Of a stretch of 55,446 bases of DNA, positions 17,649 to 26,030 are shown in pieces. Position 1 is the stretch's first letter; every line of letters begins with the position of its first letter. The notes beneath the pieces were generated by a model. That model saw only the letters and a program-made list of their open reading frames with translations, ran no database searches and was not told where the DNA came from. Position numbers and translations under genes: made by a program. The DNA is taken from the NCBI GenBank assembly GCA_024230435.1, contig JAAERL010000628.1, positions 1 to 55,446 of the forward strand. The letters run 5' to 3'. The stretch is from Desulfobacteraceae bacterium (GTDB lineage Bacteria > Desulfobacterota > Desulfobacteria > Desulfobacterales > Desulfosarcinaceae).

Positions 17649-17814
17649 CTTAGGCGATTTATAGTTAAATAATATACCATCTTGTATGTCTTTTTTCCCG
17701 TCTTGTGCGTTATGCCAAAGGTGCGAATACATACAGTATGCAGACTTTGCACGCCTTGAAGACGAAAAAAAAATTCTGCTCAATATGGTATATTCTTTGC
17801 CGCCAATCGCCTTA
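17649..17814. repeat. Foldback repeat family A, copy 6
   Basis: Runs from CTTAGGCGATTTATAG to CGCCAATCGCCTTA, in the upstream region of the holin-like gene. Confidence 0.9.
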
Positions 17815-17909
17815 AACCGCCGTAGCCTTAAACTGCTAAACAGTACAACTAAAAAATAATACAATTAAAGATAGTGCAACCAAATGCGTCTGGCAAGTTT
17901 ATTCCGTGA

Positions 17910-17937
17910 GTCTGTTTCTGCAGGTCTGTTTCTGCAG
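17910..17937. repeat. 14-bp tandem duplication
   Basis: GTCTGTTTCTGCAG occurs twice in direct succession, followed by a third partial unit. It lies between foldback copies A6 and C1, in gene-free DNA. AAGTTTAT motifs on both sides (near 17895 and 17950) suggest a larger degenerate duplication. Confidence 0.7.
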
Positions 17938-18018
17938 CTCTGTCCGGCAAGTTTATGCTGATAGTACAAGCCGTTGCATAAATTCTATCCGGACTGGTCA
18001 GCCGTTATGCAAATTTAA

Positions 18019-18183
18019 CTCGCGCCCATCCGAAAAAGGCCAATTTGTCAGATATTTTGGTTGTGTGCGAAAAATTTTATCCCCGGAATATCAACCCCTA
18101 TGCATATCAATCAGAAGCCTGTGATAAAATTTTCCACACGCCTTGATCCAGGCCAAATTTTTTTATTTCGCCGCTGGGCGCTA
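18019..18183. repeat. Foldback repeat family C, copy 1 (165 bp)
   Basis: The left end CTCGCGCCCATC and right end GGGCGCTAG are inverted copies, and the match continues inward as GGCCAATTTG / CAAATT-like arms and GAAAAATTTTAT / GATAAAATTTTCC. It lies directly downstream of trmJ, and the trmJ stop codon is the outermost triplet of the right arm. Confidence 0.8.
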
Positions 18184-18951
18184 GCTCAAAGGCGGGGGGC
18201 CGTTTTTATCTATGCCGTCTTGATAACATTTTCGGGCATACCAGTTGATCTGGCGGCAGATTCCCCGGATAATGCTGACTTCACCGGCCTGCAGTTGCAA
18301 CCGTGAAAAAAAATGGCGCAACTTGTTCATCCAGTAATCGGGATTTTCAGGTTGGATGTAATTTATTTTTAACAGAATATCTTTGACCTGGCCGTACATG
18401 CCGTCCAGCTCATGGCGTGTGGCCAGCCTGGGCGTAGGCCTCTTATTTTGATCCAACCCGGCTTTAAAAATTTCGTAGCATAACACCATAACGGCCTGGG
18501 CCAGGTTAAGAGAAGAAAAGTCATGGGTGGAAATGGTAACAAGCTGGTGGCACAGGCGAAGTTCTTCGTTGGTCAATCCTGTGTCTTCTGGACCGAAAAC
18601 AATGGCAATAAGATTTTTTTCTGAAATCGGCACTAAATCCCGGGCCATTTGTTCGGGAGACAATATTTTTTGTCTTTGGCCGCCAAGGCGGGCAGTGGCC
18701 CCAACCACATGCTGATAGGGCTCCAGGGCGGTTTGCAGATCATCAAAATAGCTCATTTGTTCCACCACATGAGCAGCCGCATGGGTGGCCAGAGTCAATA
18801 CTCTGGTAAGATCGCAATTTTCCGGCGCTACTACCGACAAGTGTTTCAAGCCCATATTGCAGGCAGCCCTGGCTGCGGCCCCTATATTCTCAGGGAATCG
18901 GGGCCGGTTCAGCACAATGGTTACATTTTCCAGCCGCACGCGTTGGATCAT
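18181..18951 (-). CDS. trmJ: tRNA (cytidine/uridine-2'-O-)-methyltransferase
   Basis: 256 residues of the SPOUT class. It starts [20 protein letters not shown] and has the TrmJ marks [28 protein letters not shown] and [15 protein letters not shown], the parts that form the trefoil knot binding S-adenosylmethionine. It methylates the 2'-O of nucleotide 32 in tRNAs. The ATG overlaps the ndk stop by four bases, so the two are translationally coupled. The stop lies in the end of a foldback repeat, so the last residues (NGPPPLS) may have been reshaped by it. Confidence 0.92.
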   Translation of the reverse strand: MIQRVRLENVTIVLNRPRFPENIGAAARAACNMGLKHLSVVAPENCDLTRVLTLATHAAAHVVEQMSYFDDLQTALEPYQHVVGATARLGGQRQKILSPEQMARDLVPISEKNLIAIVFGPEDTGLTNEELRLCHQLVTISTHDFSSLNLAQAVMVLCYEIFKAGLDQNKRPTPRLATRHELDGMYGQVKDILLKINYIQPENPDYWMNKLRHFFSRLQLQAGEVSIIRGICRQINWYARKCYQDGIDKNGPPPLS

Positions 18952-19367
18952 TCGGCTGTCCGTTCAAAAGCATTGAAGAAATAAGAGGTTTCAAAAGCGG
19001 CGGTTTCAGGGGCATCCGATCCATGAACCACGTTTTTTTCAATATCTGTGGCAAATTCGCACCGGATGGTTCCTTGTGCAGCCTCTTTGTAATTGGTGGC
19101 GCCCATCATTTCCCGCCACTTGGCTATGGCGTTTTCACCCTTTAGAATCATGACCAGGGCCGGTCCCGAAGACATAAAATCCGTAAGATCGTTGAAAAAA
19201 GGCCGTTCTTTATGTACCGCGTAAAAACCTTGCGCCTGGCTTTTGGTCATATGAATAAGTTTCACAGCGCAAATGTTAAGATCGTTAGCCTCAATCCGTT
19301 TTATTACCTCGCCGATGAGTTTACGGGCCACACCATCGGGTTTAACAATCGCAAGTGTCTGCTCCAT
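18948..19367 (-). CDS. ndk: Nucleoside diphosphate kinase
   Basis: 139 residues from the ATG at 19367, preceded by AGGAAA; a longer frame to 19496 is rejected. It starts [20 protein letters not shown] and carries the phospho-histidine motif [13 protein letters not shown]. It keeps the NTP pools balanced by moving phosphate from ATP to other NDPs. First gene of an ndk-trmJ pair. Upstream is a short AT-rich leader with the 14-bp palindrome ATTGCATATGCAAT (19423-19436) and part of a foldback-B terminus. Confidence 0.96.
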   Translation of the reverse strand: MEQTLAIVKPDGVARKLIGEVIKRIEANDLNICAVKLIHMTKSQAQGFYAVHKERPFFNDLTDFMSSGPALVMILKGENAIAKWREMMGATNYKEAAQGTIRCEFATDIEKNVVHGSDAPETAAFETSYFFNAFERTAE

Positions 19368-19437
19368 TAGTTTAATTTCCTTTCTTTTAAAATTATAAAT
19401 TGTTGAGAAAAAACTATAATAAATTGCATATGCAATA

Positions 19438-19457
19438 TTTCCAAACAGGCTCTTAGA
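19438..19457. repeat. Solo terminus of foldback family B
   Basis: TTTCCAAACAGGCTCTTAGA matches the outer right end of the full family B copies at 34974-34988 and 50512-50530. The rest of the element is absent. Confidence 0.5.
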
Positions 19458-19508
19458 CGTTGCAGCCGGAATAGCAGATGGTTTCAGGCAAGTCAACTTG
19501 GCGGATAG

Positions 19509-19959
19509 GTGAACTACGCCAAAAGGGATAAAGCAGCTGCCAAACGGTTTTTCCAGAAAGCCTTGAAGGCCTCCGGCAACGTAACTGCCCGTGTAATAAC
19601 CGTTGATAAAAACGCTGCATACCCGCCGGCAATTCAGCAGCTTAAAGATGAAAAGGTAATGCCTGATGCCTGTGAAATAAGGCAGGTCAAGTATTTAAAC
19701 AATATCGTTGAACAAGATCATCGATTTACTAAACGGCTTGTAAGGCCTGGGCTTGGCTTCAAGTCATTCCATACGGCGTGGCGGACGCTGAAAGGATTTG
19801 AGGCAATGAACATGATCAGAAAAGGACAAATTGAGGGCATAGAAAAAGGGGGATAGTAAAAGTCAGGTTCAATTCATCGAAAACCTGTTTTCGATTACTG
19901 CATAAAAATTCCTGGAAAAGAGCACTTTCATGCTCTCTTAATATTTTTGCAACAGAACC
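19509..19959 (+). mobile_element. IS6-family transposase remnant with right inverted repeat
   Basis: The frame 19509-19856 is the C-terminal half of an IS6/IS26-type DDE transposase: [34 protein letters not shown] (second Asp) and LNNIVEQDHRFTKRLVRP (Glu region), then SFHTAWRTLKGFEAMNM. The N-terminal half with the HTH and first Asp is gone. The right inverted repeat TTTGCAACAGAACC (19946-19959) fits the family end and directly abuts the stop codon of the neighbouring HdrC-like gene. The left end is lost. Confidence 0.88.
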
Positions 19960-19961
19960 GT

Positions 19962-20891
19962 CTATCTTGCATATAGACCGATCAGCGTATCAATCTCATC
20001 AAGAAGCTTTGGGTAGATGATCCGATCGGCTTCCAGCAGCCGAATGGGCAGAAGGGGGTCAACAAATCCATTATCGATCGCCTGCCGCTGTAAATGCTCA
20101 ATGACGGAGTATCCGCTGACAGTCATCGAGCATGCTTCTATACATTGCCGGCATCTCAGGCATAGCCAAATCGCCGGAGATTTCAACAAACTCTCTGTAA
20201 GACCTAAATTGACCATCCGGATGATCTTCTGGGGATCAAACACAGCGCCGTCTCCCCTGATTGGACAACATCCACTGCATTCATTGCAGGAAAAGCACCG
20301 AAGGTTGTTCGCATCCGAAAATGAACTGTTTAGTTGAGCCTCCTTCTGGCGATTGTTTAACCGGATCGGGTGGTATATCGCCTTGCGAAGTGGAGCTCTA
20401 AGCCATTTATACCAGGTGGTGTCTGAAATTAAGTCCAGTCCTCTTTCAAAACAGTGGGCTGCAGTTCTCCATCGCACTCTTTGAAATTGAGATAACAGTT
20501 CTCGATATGCAGCAAAAAATTTTTTGGGATAGATCCCTCTGAAAAGGGCTTCCATCTGCAGATGCTGGTGAAGTTCATATGGCTTTACCAGGTTGGGGCA
20601 TCCGTGCAGGCATTGGCGGCACGATATGCAATACCAGATATTCGGAAGCGAAACCAGTTCGTCAATCAGTCCATACACAGCCATCCGAACCGTATGCTGA
20701 GGACGCAGCCTGCCAGTGGCCAAACTTACCGGGCATCCATTATCACATGTTCCGCAAGTCCAGCAAAAATCAATTCCCGCGTCTAAAGCAATAGCTTGCC
20801 TTTCATCCCAATCCGGAATGATGAGGGTGTTTGATGCCTGAACGCCAGTGCCCTGATATCGTCCCAATTCCGCGTTTTTTTGTGAACCCAT
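19962..20891 (-). CDS. Tandem-duplicated HdrC-like iron-sulfur protein
   Basis: 309 residues with two copies of the HdrC-type double [4Fe-4S] ferredoxin unit. Cysteines 43, 46, 49, 53, 88, 91, 94, 98 recur at 199, 202, 205, 209, 244, 247, 250, 254: an exact offset of 156 for all eight. The motifs are CWTCGTCDNGCP, CISCRQCLHGCP, CFSCNECSGCCP and CLRCRQCIEACS. HdrC normally carries one such unit and passes electrons to HdrB, so four clusters here suggest an electron wire. No HdrA or HdrB is adjacent; a decayed gene lies 6 bp upstream. The stop is 2 bp from an IS6 end, so the C-terminus may be truncated. Confidence 0.85.
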   Translation of the reverse strand: MGSQKNAELGRYQGTGVQASNTLIIPDWDERQAIALDAGIDFCWTCGTCDNGCPVSLATGRLRPQHTVRMAVYGLIDELVSLPNIWYCISCRQCLHGCPNLVKPYELHQHLQMEALFRGIYPKKFFAAYRELLSQFQRVRWRTAAHCFERGLDLISDTTWYKWLRAPLRKAIYHPIRLNNRQKEAQLNSSFSDANNLRCFSCNECSGCCPIRGDGAVFDPQKIIRMVNLGLTESLLKSPAIWLCLRCRQCIEACSMTVSGYSVIEHLQRQAIDNGFVDPLLPIRLLEADRIIYPKLLDEIDTLIGLYAR

Positions 20892-20897
20892 TCAATA

Positions 20898-21224
20898 TTA
20901 CCCTTCTATGGCATGCATGGCCCGGCGCCGATGGAAAAGAACGTACGCTGGCGCCCCAAGCAAGGCGAAGGCGTCGATGGCAGAGACCTGAAAGATTGCC
21001 CGGCAAGTGCCCTAGTCCCGTAACACACCTGCTGAGCTCTGGCCATGTGAACGGCCTTGCGGATCCATCGGCAGTATCCGCGCTACTCCACCACTGATTA
21101 GCAGCAAGTCTCTTACGTTGTCAACGTGGTTGCGGATATGAGGTGCGGCATCTATCCTGACACTGTGGGGCCACCCTGTGCTTGGCTTAGAGGATGGAGA
21201 ATGCGCCGCCTGTTTTTTATTCAA
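20898..21224 (-). pseudogene. Decayed gene upstream of the HdrC-like protein
   Basis: One minus-strand frame reads from MNKKQAAHSP through DNVRDLLLISGGVARILPMD to a TAG at about 21012, then continues in the same frame as GTCRAIFQVSAIDAFALLGA and ends RRRAMHAIEG at 20898. The hydrophobic tail followed by RRR resembles the end of a real membrane protein, and the end sits 6 bp before the HdrC-like ATG, as in an operon. An in-frame stop and poor coding pattern suggest decay. Family not recognised. Confidence 0.35.
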
Positions 21225-21414
21225 TTTTTGATGATTTGAAACAAATTGACAAAAATGCGGTTCCGTCCTATTTCCGAATGGACACCGGTTGTTTTGTCAG
21301 TTATCCTGGCAAGATAATAAATTGTATTTTAGGTGCTTAGGGGTTTGCGGGCCTTGCTCGCCGGCGCCCTGCCTGAAGCCTATGGTAAAACCTAAAGTGA
21401 GCAAGAGGTGATGA

Positions 21415-21906
21415 ATGCCGATTTATGAATTTTATTGCGATTATTGTAACACAATCTACAATTTTTTTTCCCGGTCCGTAAACACCACAAAATTGCCAAA
21501 GTGCCCATCCTGCAAAAATAAAATTCTTTCCAGACAAATGTCGCCGTTTGCCGTAACCGGCCGGGCCTCGGAGGATGGCGGCATGGATGATTTACCCTTT
21601 GACGAAAGCAAAATGGAACAGGCGATGAAGATGCTGGCCGGCAAAGCCGAATCCATAAATGAAGATGACCCCAAGCAGGCTGCTGATCTAATGAGAAAAC
21701 TGACCTCGATCACTGGCATGGAACTGGGGCCGGGTATGCAAGAGGCCCTGGAACGTATGGAAAAAGGTGAAGATCCGAAAAAAATAGAGCAGGAAATGGC
21801 GGATATGCTGGATCAGGAAGACCCTTTTGAATTTATAGCAAAAAAAGCTGGGCGCAAGGCAGATAGTTTGCAACCAAAACGGGATGAAACTCTATATGAT
21901 CTGTAA
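21415..21906 (+). CDS. FmdB-family zinc ribbon protein
   Basis: 163 residues. The N-terminal zinc ribbon MPIYEFYCDYCNTIYNFF has the family's two CxxC pairs (C8/C11 and C30/C33, KCPSCKNK). The long acidic, Met-rich tail (MEQAMKMLAG, MQEALERMEKG, MADMLDQEDPFEF) is helical and typical of the deltaproteobacterial longer form. Role unknown; the family is named for a regulator of formamidase/amidase. AAGAGGTG precedes the ATG. Stands as a single gene 98 bp before the macro-domain gene, same strand. Confidence 0.88.
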   Translation: MPIYEFYCDYCNTIYNFFSRSVNTTKLPKCPSCKNKILSRQMSPFAVTGRASEDGGMDDLPFDESKMEQAMKMLAGKAESINEDDPKQAADLMRKLTSITGMELGPGMQEALERMEKGEDPKKIEQEMADMLDQEDPFEFIAKKAGRKADSLQPKRDETLYDL

Positions 21907-22004
21907 AAGATTGTCCGGGAAACAGGAACTTTGACGAACATTTTCTAAAGGCGTGGAAGACGAAAATCTTTCACGATCTCAAAACATGAACAAGGAACTT
22001 TTAC

Positions 22005-22526
22005 ATGGAAAATGCCCTGTTGAAAAAAATTTTGATAAAGCAAGGAGATATAACAAAATTGGCCGTGGACGCCATAGTCAATGCAGCCAACACGTCCTTG
22101 CTCGGCGGCGGTGGCGTTGATGGCGCCATCCATCGGGCCGCAGGTCCGGAACTATTGGAGCAATGCCGCACTATTGGCGGTTGCCCCGTCGGGGAGGCCC
22201 GAATTACCAAAGGATATAACCTTCCAGCAAAATACGTGATCCATACTGTCGGCCCGGTATATCACGCAGGCTCCGAGGAAGCAGCATTGTTGCGTGCCTG
22301 CTACACCAACTGCTTATCCCAGGCCGTGAAAAACGGCATCAAATCCATTGCCTTTCCAGCCATTAGTTGCGGAGTGTATGGTTACCCTATTGAAGAAGCC
22401 TGCGAAATTGCCTTAGATGCCAGCATCGGCTTTTTAGGGGAAAACAAATCCATAGAACAGATCGTATTTATACTGTTTTCGGATAATCACCGGGAAATAT
22501 ATGAACGCCGCTTATCGATTTTTTAA
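22005..22526 (+). CDS. Macro domain protein (O-acetyl-ADP-ribose deacetylase type)
   Basis: 173 residues, a single complete macro domain of the YmdB/MacroD class. Key marks: the ADP-ribose-binding [20 protein letters not shown] (with catalytic Asn-Ala-Ala-Asn and the following Asp), [20 protein letters not shown], the HTVGPVY strand and SCGVYGYP loop. It would remove ADP-ribose from acetyl-ADP-ribose or from proteins. The start follows a weak ribosome site. No ADP-ribosyltransferase is nearby. Confidence 0.95.
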   Translation: MENALLKKILIKQGDITKLAVDAIVNAANTSLLGGGGVDGAIHRAAGPELLEQCRTIGGCPVGEARITKGYNLPAKYVIHTVGPVYHAGSEEAALLRACYTNCLSQAVKNGIKSIAFPAISCGVYGYPIEEACEIALDASIGFLGENKSIEQIVFILFSDNHREIYERRLSIF

Positions 22527-22792
22527 TTCTTTTGCATAAATGGCCGATAATAATTTGAGGGCCGTATTGTGGAAAAAGGAACATCAATTGTCCTTTTTGC
22601 ATCTGCCCATACATTTAATCATGGTTAATCTTTGCATTGGTGTGCCGAGCCGGAACCAGATTGACAAAAAGTTTACTCATGGTTACCTTGTACAGGCTGC
22701 GCAATTTAAATGACGGCCGGCTTTTTAAAATTTTGAACATCCGCTGAAAATGAACTCATGGTTTGGGCGGTATGCACACTAAGGAGAATATT

Positions 22793-23110
22793 ATGCTTGA
22801 AGTAACACCGGCGGCAACTAAACAGATTGCCGAGTATTTTAAAGACAAGGAAGTACAGCCGATTCGAATATTTCTAAATGAAGGCGGTTGAGGCGGCCCC
22901 GGCTTAGCCATGGCTCTGGATGCGCCTAAAGAAACAGACGAAGTATATGAAATTGATGGTTTTTCTTATTGTGTAAATAAAGAATTCCTCGAACGTGCTA
23001 CTCCCATTAAAATCGATTTTCATGTATATGGATTCAAATTGGATTGCGCGATTGATTTTGGTCCCGGTTGCACAAGTTGCGGCACGGGTCAAACGTCTTG
23101 CGGCTGCTAG
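22793..23110 (+). CDS. HesB-like (IscA-related) selenoprotein with in-frame UGA
   Basis: 105 residues if TGA at 22889-22891 (codon 33) is read as selenocysteine. The frame starts after AAGGAGAATATT and continues in register before the TGA (EVTPAATKQIAEYFKDK, IRIFLNEGG) and after it (GGPGLAMALDAPKETDEVYE). In Cys-containing relatives this position is Cys in the GGCGGP-type motif, and HesB-like selenoproteins are known in deltaproteobacteria. GC-rich sequence right after the TGA can form a stem-loop, as a bacterial SECIS requires. The C-terminus is GCTSCGTGQTSCGC. Likely an iron-sulfur or redox protein. A terminator follows. Standard gene calling would cut it to a fragment from 22910. Confidence 0.85.
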
Positions 23111-23136
23111 TGTTTTAAATTTTTGTTTGATTCAAT

Positions 23137-23174
23137 AAGGCGCTGCCTTAGCGTATGCCGGTGGCGCCTTTTTC
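23137..23174 (+). terminator. Intrinsic terminator after the selenoprotein gene
   Basis: AAGGCGC (23137-23143) pairs with GCGCCTT (23164-23170), followed by a T-rich run; 27 bp after the stop codon. Confidence 0.6.
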
Positions 23175-23211
23175 CTTTTCCAATGATCCTTTTCCGGTTA
23201 GCTTGCCACTT

Positions 23212-23248
23212 TTTCCCCCAATCGCCTTATTTTCCGCCAATCGCCTTA
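23212..23248. repeat. Two tandem terminal fragments of foldback family A (copy 7)
   Basis: The terminal segment TTCCGCCAATCGCCTTA is present twice in a row, the first with CCCCC in place of CCGCC. The rest of the element is missing, as if two copies had recombined or been deleted. Confidence 0.7.
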
Positions 23249-23552
23249 ATTGACAATAATTTTTGTTTTTCTGCAGTCTCTGTTTTTTATTGATACTGCA
23301 ATTTGATATACACCCGCTCCCATAGTGAATCTACACCAAAATGGCTGCGTATTCGGGGCAAAATTTGCATACGGCGGAACTTCTTGTGGGGAAAGATTAA
23401 ATAATATGCAATTATTATAAGCTCTTATTTGCCAAGAGATGGATAGGTTGTATTGACGGATCTTTAAAGCTGTGATAACTGCCAAAGGCCATATACGATT
23501 ATTTCCGAAGCAGATCCTTTCATTATTACCCGCATAAAAGGAGGTGTGACCC
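23249..23552. other. Gene-free interval upstream of the enoyl-CoA hydratase gene
   Basis: About 300 bp of AT-rich DNA. A minus frame (23246-23485) is open but shows no motif I recognise. No promoter stands out. Confidence 0.4.
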
Positions 23553-24266
23553 GTGGCATTGGTTGACTACACGTTACACGATCACGTGGCGCTGTTGACG
23601 ATGAACAGTGGTGAAAATCGTTTTAATCCCGGCTTTTTGGAAACTTTTTTAAACGTTTTAGATGAAATAGAAAACCAAACAAGCGCTACTGTACTGGTGG
23701 TCAATAGTTCCCATGAGAAAATTTGGAGTAATGGGATTGACCTGGAATGGTTGTGGCCTATTATTCAGGAAAAAGACACGGCTACGGCAAAACGTTTTTT
23801 TTATCAACTAAACCGAGTGTTCAAACAATTGGTGACACTTCCGCTTGTGACCGTTGCCGCCATTACCGGGCACGCGTTTGCAGGTGGTGCGATTATCAGT
23901 TGTGCTTTTGATTTCCGGTTTATGCGTTCTGACCGGGGTTATTTATGTTTACCGGAGGTGGATTTGGGGATTCCCTTCCTGCCCGGCATGAACGCACTTT
24001 TGGGTAGCGCAATTCCAGAGCAGGTACTGCGTAACATGCAATTGACCGGTGTTCGTTTAACCGCGCAGGAATGCCAGCAGAATAACATAGTGCTCAAAGC
24101 CTGTCATCACGATGAGCTAATGGACGCAGTCATGGATTTTGCCAAACAGATCAATAAAAGGCGTCCGGTCATAGCTGAACTTAAAGCACGGCTTAACAGT
24201 AAGATTGTACACGCCCTTGATGTTGAGGATGTGCCCCATATTGAGTCCGGTCAGTTCAATATTTAA
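23553..24266 (+). CDS. Enoyl-CoA hydratase/isomerase family protein
   Basis: 237 residues from a GTG start with an excellent AAAGGAGGTG site. Crotonase fold: the oxyanion-hole parts are SNGIDLEWL and ITGHAFAGGAIISCAFDFRF, and the later strand reads LPEVDLGIPFLPGMNALL. Short for a hydratase (about 260) and with a hydrophobic middle, it resembles the delta3-delta2-enoyl-CoA isomerase group of the family. Substrate unknown. The stop is 4 bp before foldback copy A8. No other beta-oxidation gene is in the window. Confidence 0.88.
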   Translation: MALVDYTLHDHVALLTMNSGENRFNPGFLETFLNVLDEIENQTSATVLVVNSSHEKIWSNGIDLEWLWPIIQEKDTATAKRFFYQLNRVFKQLVTLPLVTVAAITGHAFAGGAIISCAFDFRFMRSDRGYLCLPEVDLGIPFLPGMNALLGSAIPEQVLRNMQLTGVRLTAQECQQNNIVLKACHHDELMDAVMDFAKQINKRRPVIAELKARLNSKIVHALDVEDVPHIESGQFNI

Positions 24267-24270
24267 GCGG

Positions 24271-24452
24271 CCTTAGGCGATTGGCGGAAAAAAACATAAC
24301 ATCTTAGCAGATACCATATTGAGCTTAGATTTTTTTTGTCTTCAAGGCATGCCAAAGTTTGCGTACTTAACGTATTCGCACCTTTGGCATAACGCACAAG
24401 ACGCCAAAAAAAGACATGCAAGATGGTATAGTATTTAACACAAATCGCCTAA
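24271..24452. repeat. Foldback repeat family A, copy 8 (long subtype)
   Basis: Starts CCTTAGGCGATTGGCGG, includes the extra ACATCTTAGCAG-type segment shared with copy 2, and ends AAATCGCCTAAG. It starts four bases after the stop codon of the enoyl-CoA hydratase gene. Confidence 0.9.
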
Positions 24453-24516
24453 GCTTGCGTCCATCCATAACCAGACATCCATCCTTTTGCGTAACGGTTT
24501 AGGAGGGACATTAACT

Positions 24517-25452
24517 ATGAAAATTGTCATCATTGGCGGATCGGGTTTCATAGGAAGGCATTTGTGCAAAGGTTTGCTCAAGCTTGGTCATGGTGTGACC
24601 TGCCTGGGAACTCGCGAATTCATTAAAGAAACGCAAACCGGGAATTTTGTCTATCTTCAGGCAGACACAACCTGTCCGGGCAAATGGCGGCAAGTTGTTC
24701 AGGATGCTGATACAGTAGTAAATTTAGCCGGTAAAAGCATTTTTCAGCGCTGGTCCAGGCGATACAAGCGTCAGATATACGGCAGCCGGGTACTTACTAC
24801 GCGTCATGTGGTTGAAGCGTTGCCCGAACAGGCTGATAAGGTTTTGATCAGCGCCTCGGCTGTAGGCTATTATGGCGGCGGCGGTGACCTTGAACTGAGC
24901 GAATCATCGCCTAATGGCAAGGATTTTCTTGCAAGCGTTGCCCGCGATTGGGAGGCCGAAGCGCTTAAAGCCTCGTCTAAAGGTGTTCGAACAGTTATTA
25001 CACGTTTTGGTATTGTATTGGGCGCGGGCGGCGGCGCTTTGCCAACTATGCTGCCTGCGTTTCGTTCATATGCCGGAGGTGCGCTCGGGTCCGGGCGGCA
25101 ATGGTTTTCCTGGATTCATATTCGTGATCTGGTCAACGTCATAGTTTTTTTGATAGACCGGTCTGATTTAAAAGGCCCTTTTAACCTGTGCGCCCCGAAT
25201 CCGGTGAGAAACAAAGATTTGGCTTTAGCCTTGGGGCATGCGCTTGCGCGGCCGGCCGTAATGACAGTACCTGCCTTTGTTCTTAAAATGGTGTTAGGCG
25301 AATTTGCCGAGGTTTTATTGGCCGGCCAACGCGCCAGACCGGACAGGTTGATTGAATCGGGATTTGAGTTTGAATTCGCAAAGATTGAACCGGCATTAGC
25401 GGATTTATTAAAACCGCCCCACAAGACACCTTCCTCCAGGCGGGTGATGTAG
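24517..25452 (+). CDS. TIGR01777-type NAD(P)-dependent epimerase (YfcH-like)
   Basis: 311 residues from the ATG at 24517, preceded by AGGAGGG at good spacing; an earlier frame start at 24487 is rejected. Starts MKIVIIGGSGFIGRHLCKGL, the glycine-rich NAD(P) motif (GGSGFIG). Family marks: VNLAGKSIFQRWSRRYKRQI, SASAVGYYG, and RFGIVLGAGGGALPTMLPAF, then WFSWIHIRDL. Members are predicted sugar-nucleotide epimerases, function not proven. Full length for the class. Confidence 0.9.
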   Translation: MKIVIIGGSGFIGRHLCKGLLKLGHGVTCLGTREFIKETQTGNFVYLQADTTCPGKWRQVVQDADTVVNLAGKSIFQRWSRRYKRQIYGSRVLTTRHVVEALPEQADKVLISASAVGYYGGGGDLELSESSPNGKDFLASVARDWEAEALKASSKGVRTVITRFGIVLGAGGGALPTMLPAFRSYAGGALGSGRQWFSWIHIRDLVNVIVFLIDRSDLKGPFNLCAPNPVRNKDLALALGHALARPAVMTVPAFVLKMVLGEFAEVLLAGQRARPDRLIESGFEFEFAKIEPALADLLKPPHKTPSSRRVM

Positions 25453-25457
25453 CGGCG

Positions 25458-25486
25458 TTTTTCGTTTCGTTGACGAAACGGAAAAA
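25458..25486 (+). terminator. Hairpin after the epimerase gene
   Basis: Arms TTTTTCGTTTCG (25458-25469) and CGAAACGGAAAAA (25474-25486), one G-T pair, loop TTGA, 5 bp after the stop. It has no downstream T-run of its own, so on this strand it may be an attenuation or stability hairpin. Confidence 0.45.
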
Positions 25487-25657
25487 TTGACAAAAAACTA
25501 TTCACTCGGTGTTTTCTGTTGTTCAATATATTGGCGGATAATACAGATCGGCGCATGAAGCAAAAAAAAATAGCTTGGCGGCCACAGAATACCTTTGCTA
25601 TAAAAAGACCGTAAAATTCAATCTAATTCATCTGTTTGAGTTATGTTGAGTTGTGTT

Positions 25658-25777
25658 TTCAGCGAAAATGCCGGCTATGTAACGGCGATAGACGTTTTGG
25701 AGGCAGGCCATGGCTGTGCCGGCCTGTGCAGAGACGGCGCCAGGGGCTTGATAAAGCAGGAATCTCCCGTTCTTTAG
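25658..25777 (+). pseudogene. tnpB: C-terminal relic of IS605-type tnpB
   Basis: A frame reading NAGYVTAIDVLEAGHGCAGL, then RGLIKQESPVL and stop. It matches the end of TnpB proteins, where the zinc-ribbon/Asp region is followed by NILxAGHxxxxCG... and a terminal KQESP-like peptide. Everything upstream of it, including the RuvC parts, is gone. The element's right-end hairpin (25763-25785) overlaps the stop. Confidence 0.6.
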
Positions 25778-25785
25778 AGCGGAGA
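25763..25785. repeat. Right-end hairpin of the IS605-type relic
   Basis: TCTCC (25763-25767) pairs with GGAGA (25781-25785) with an inner G-C pair, around TTCTTTAGAG. Right ends of TnpB elements often read CCCGTxCTTTAGxGCGGGG; ATGTCAATT follows. Confidence 0.6.
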
Positions 25786-25848
25786 CAATGTCAATTACAT
25801 TTAAACCGCCACCTGAAACCTGGTGGCTGGCCTTTTACAGGTGGGGAC

Positions 25849-26010
25849 ATGCTATATTTTTTGTTAGGAATTATTTTTATTGCTGTTTTTGTATTTATTG
25901 CCTGGCGGGTGATTGTAACCCAGGGAAAAACCGGCACTAAGCACGATCATTATGTTTGCCCCCATTGCAATGAGCACCATTGTAACTGCCAAAAAAATAG
26001 TACTTCATAA
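25849..26010 (+). CDS. Small membrane protein with C-terminal zinc-ribbon-like Cys/His cluster
   Basis: 53 residues from the ATG at 25849, preceded by GGTGGGG. The first 22 residues are one membrane helix (MLYFLLGIIFIAVFVFIAWR); the tail YVCPHCNEHHCNCQK has two CxxC-type pairs and three histidines, fitting a metal site. It begins just after the tnpB relic and ends 20 bp before the nitroreductase gene on the same strand. Function unknown. A longer frame from 25636 is an artefact crossing the relic. Confidence 0.65.
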   Translation: MLYFLLGIIFIAVFVFIAWRVIVTQGKTGTKHDHYVCPHCNEHHCNCQKNSTS

Positions 26011-26030
26011 TATTTATCCGGAGATTAGCC

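Noticed and set aside
25636-25848. N-terminal extension of the small Cys/His membrane protein
   Set aside because: The extension reads through the tnpB relic and its hairpin in a different frame; the ATG at 25849 starts a clean membrane helix.
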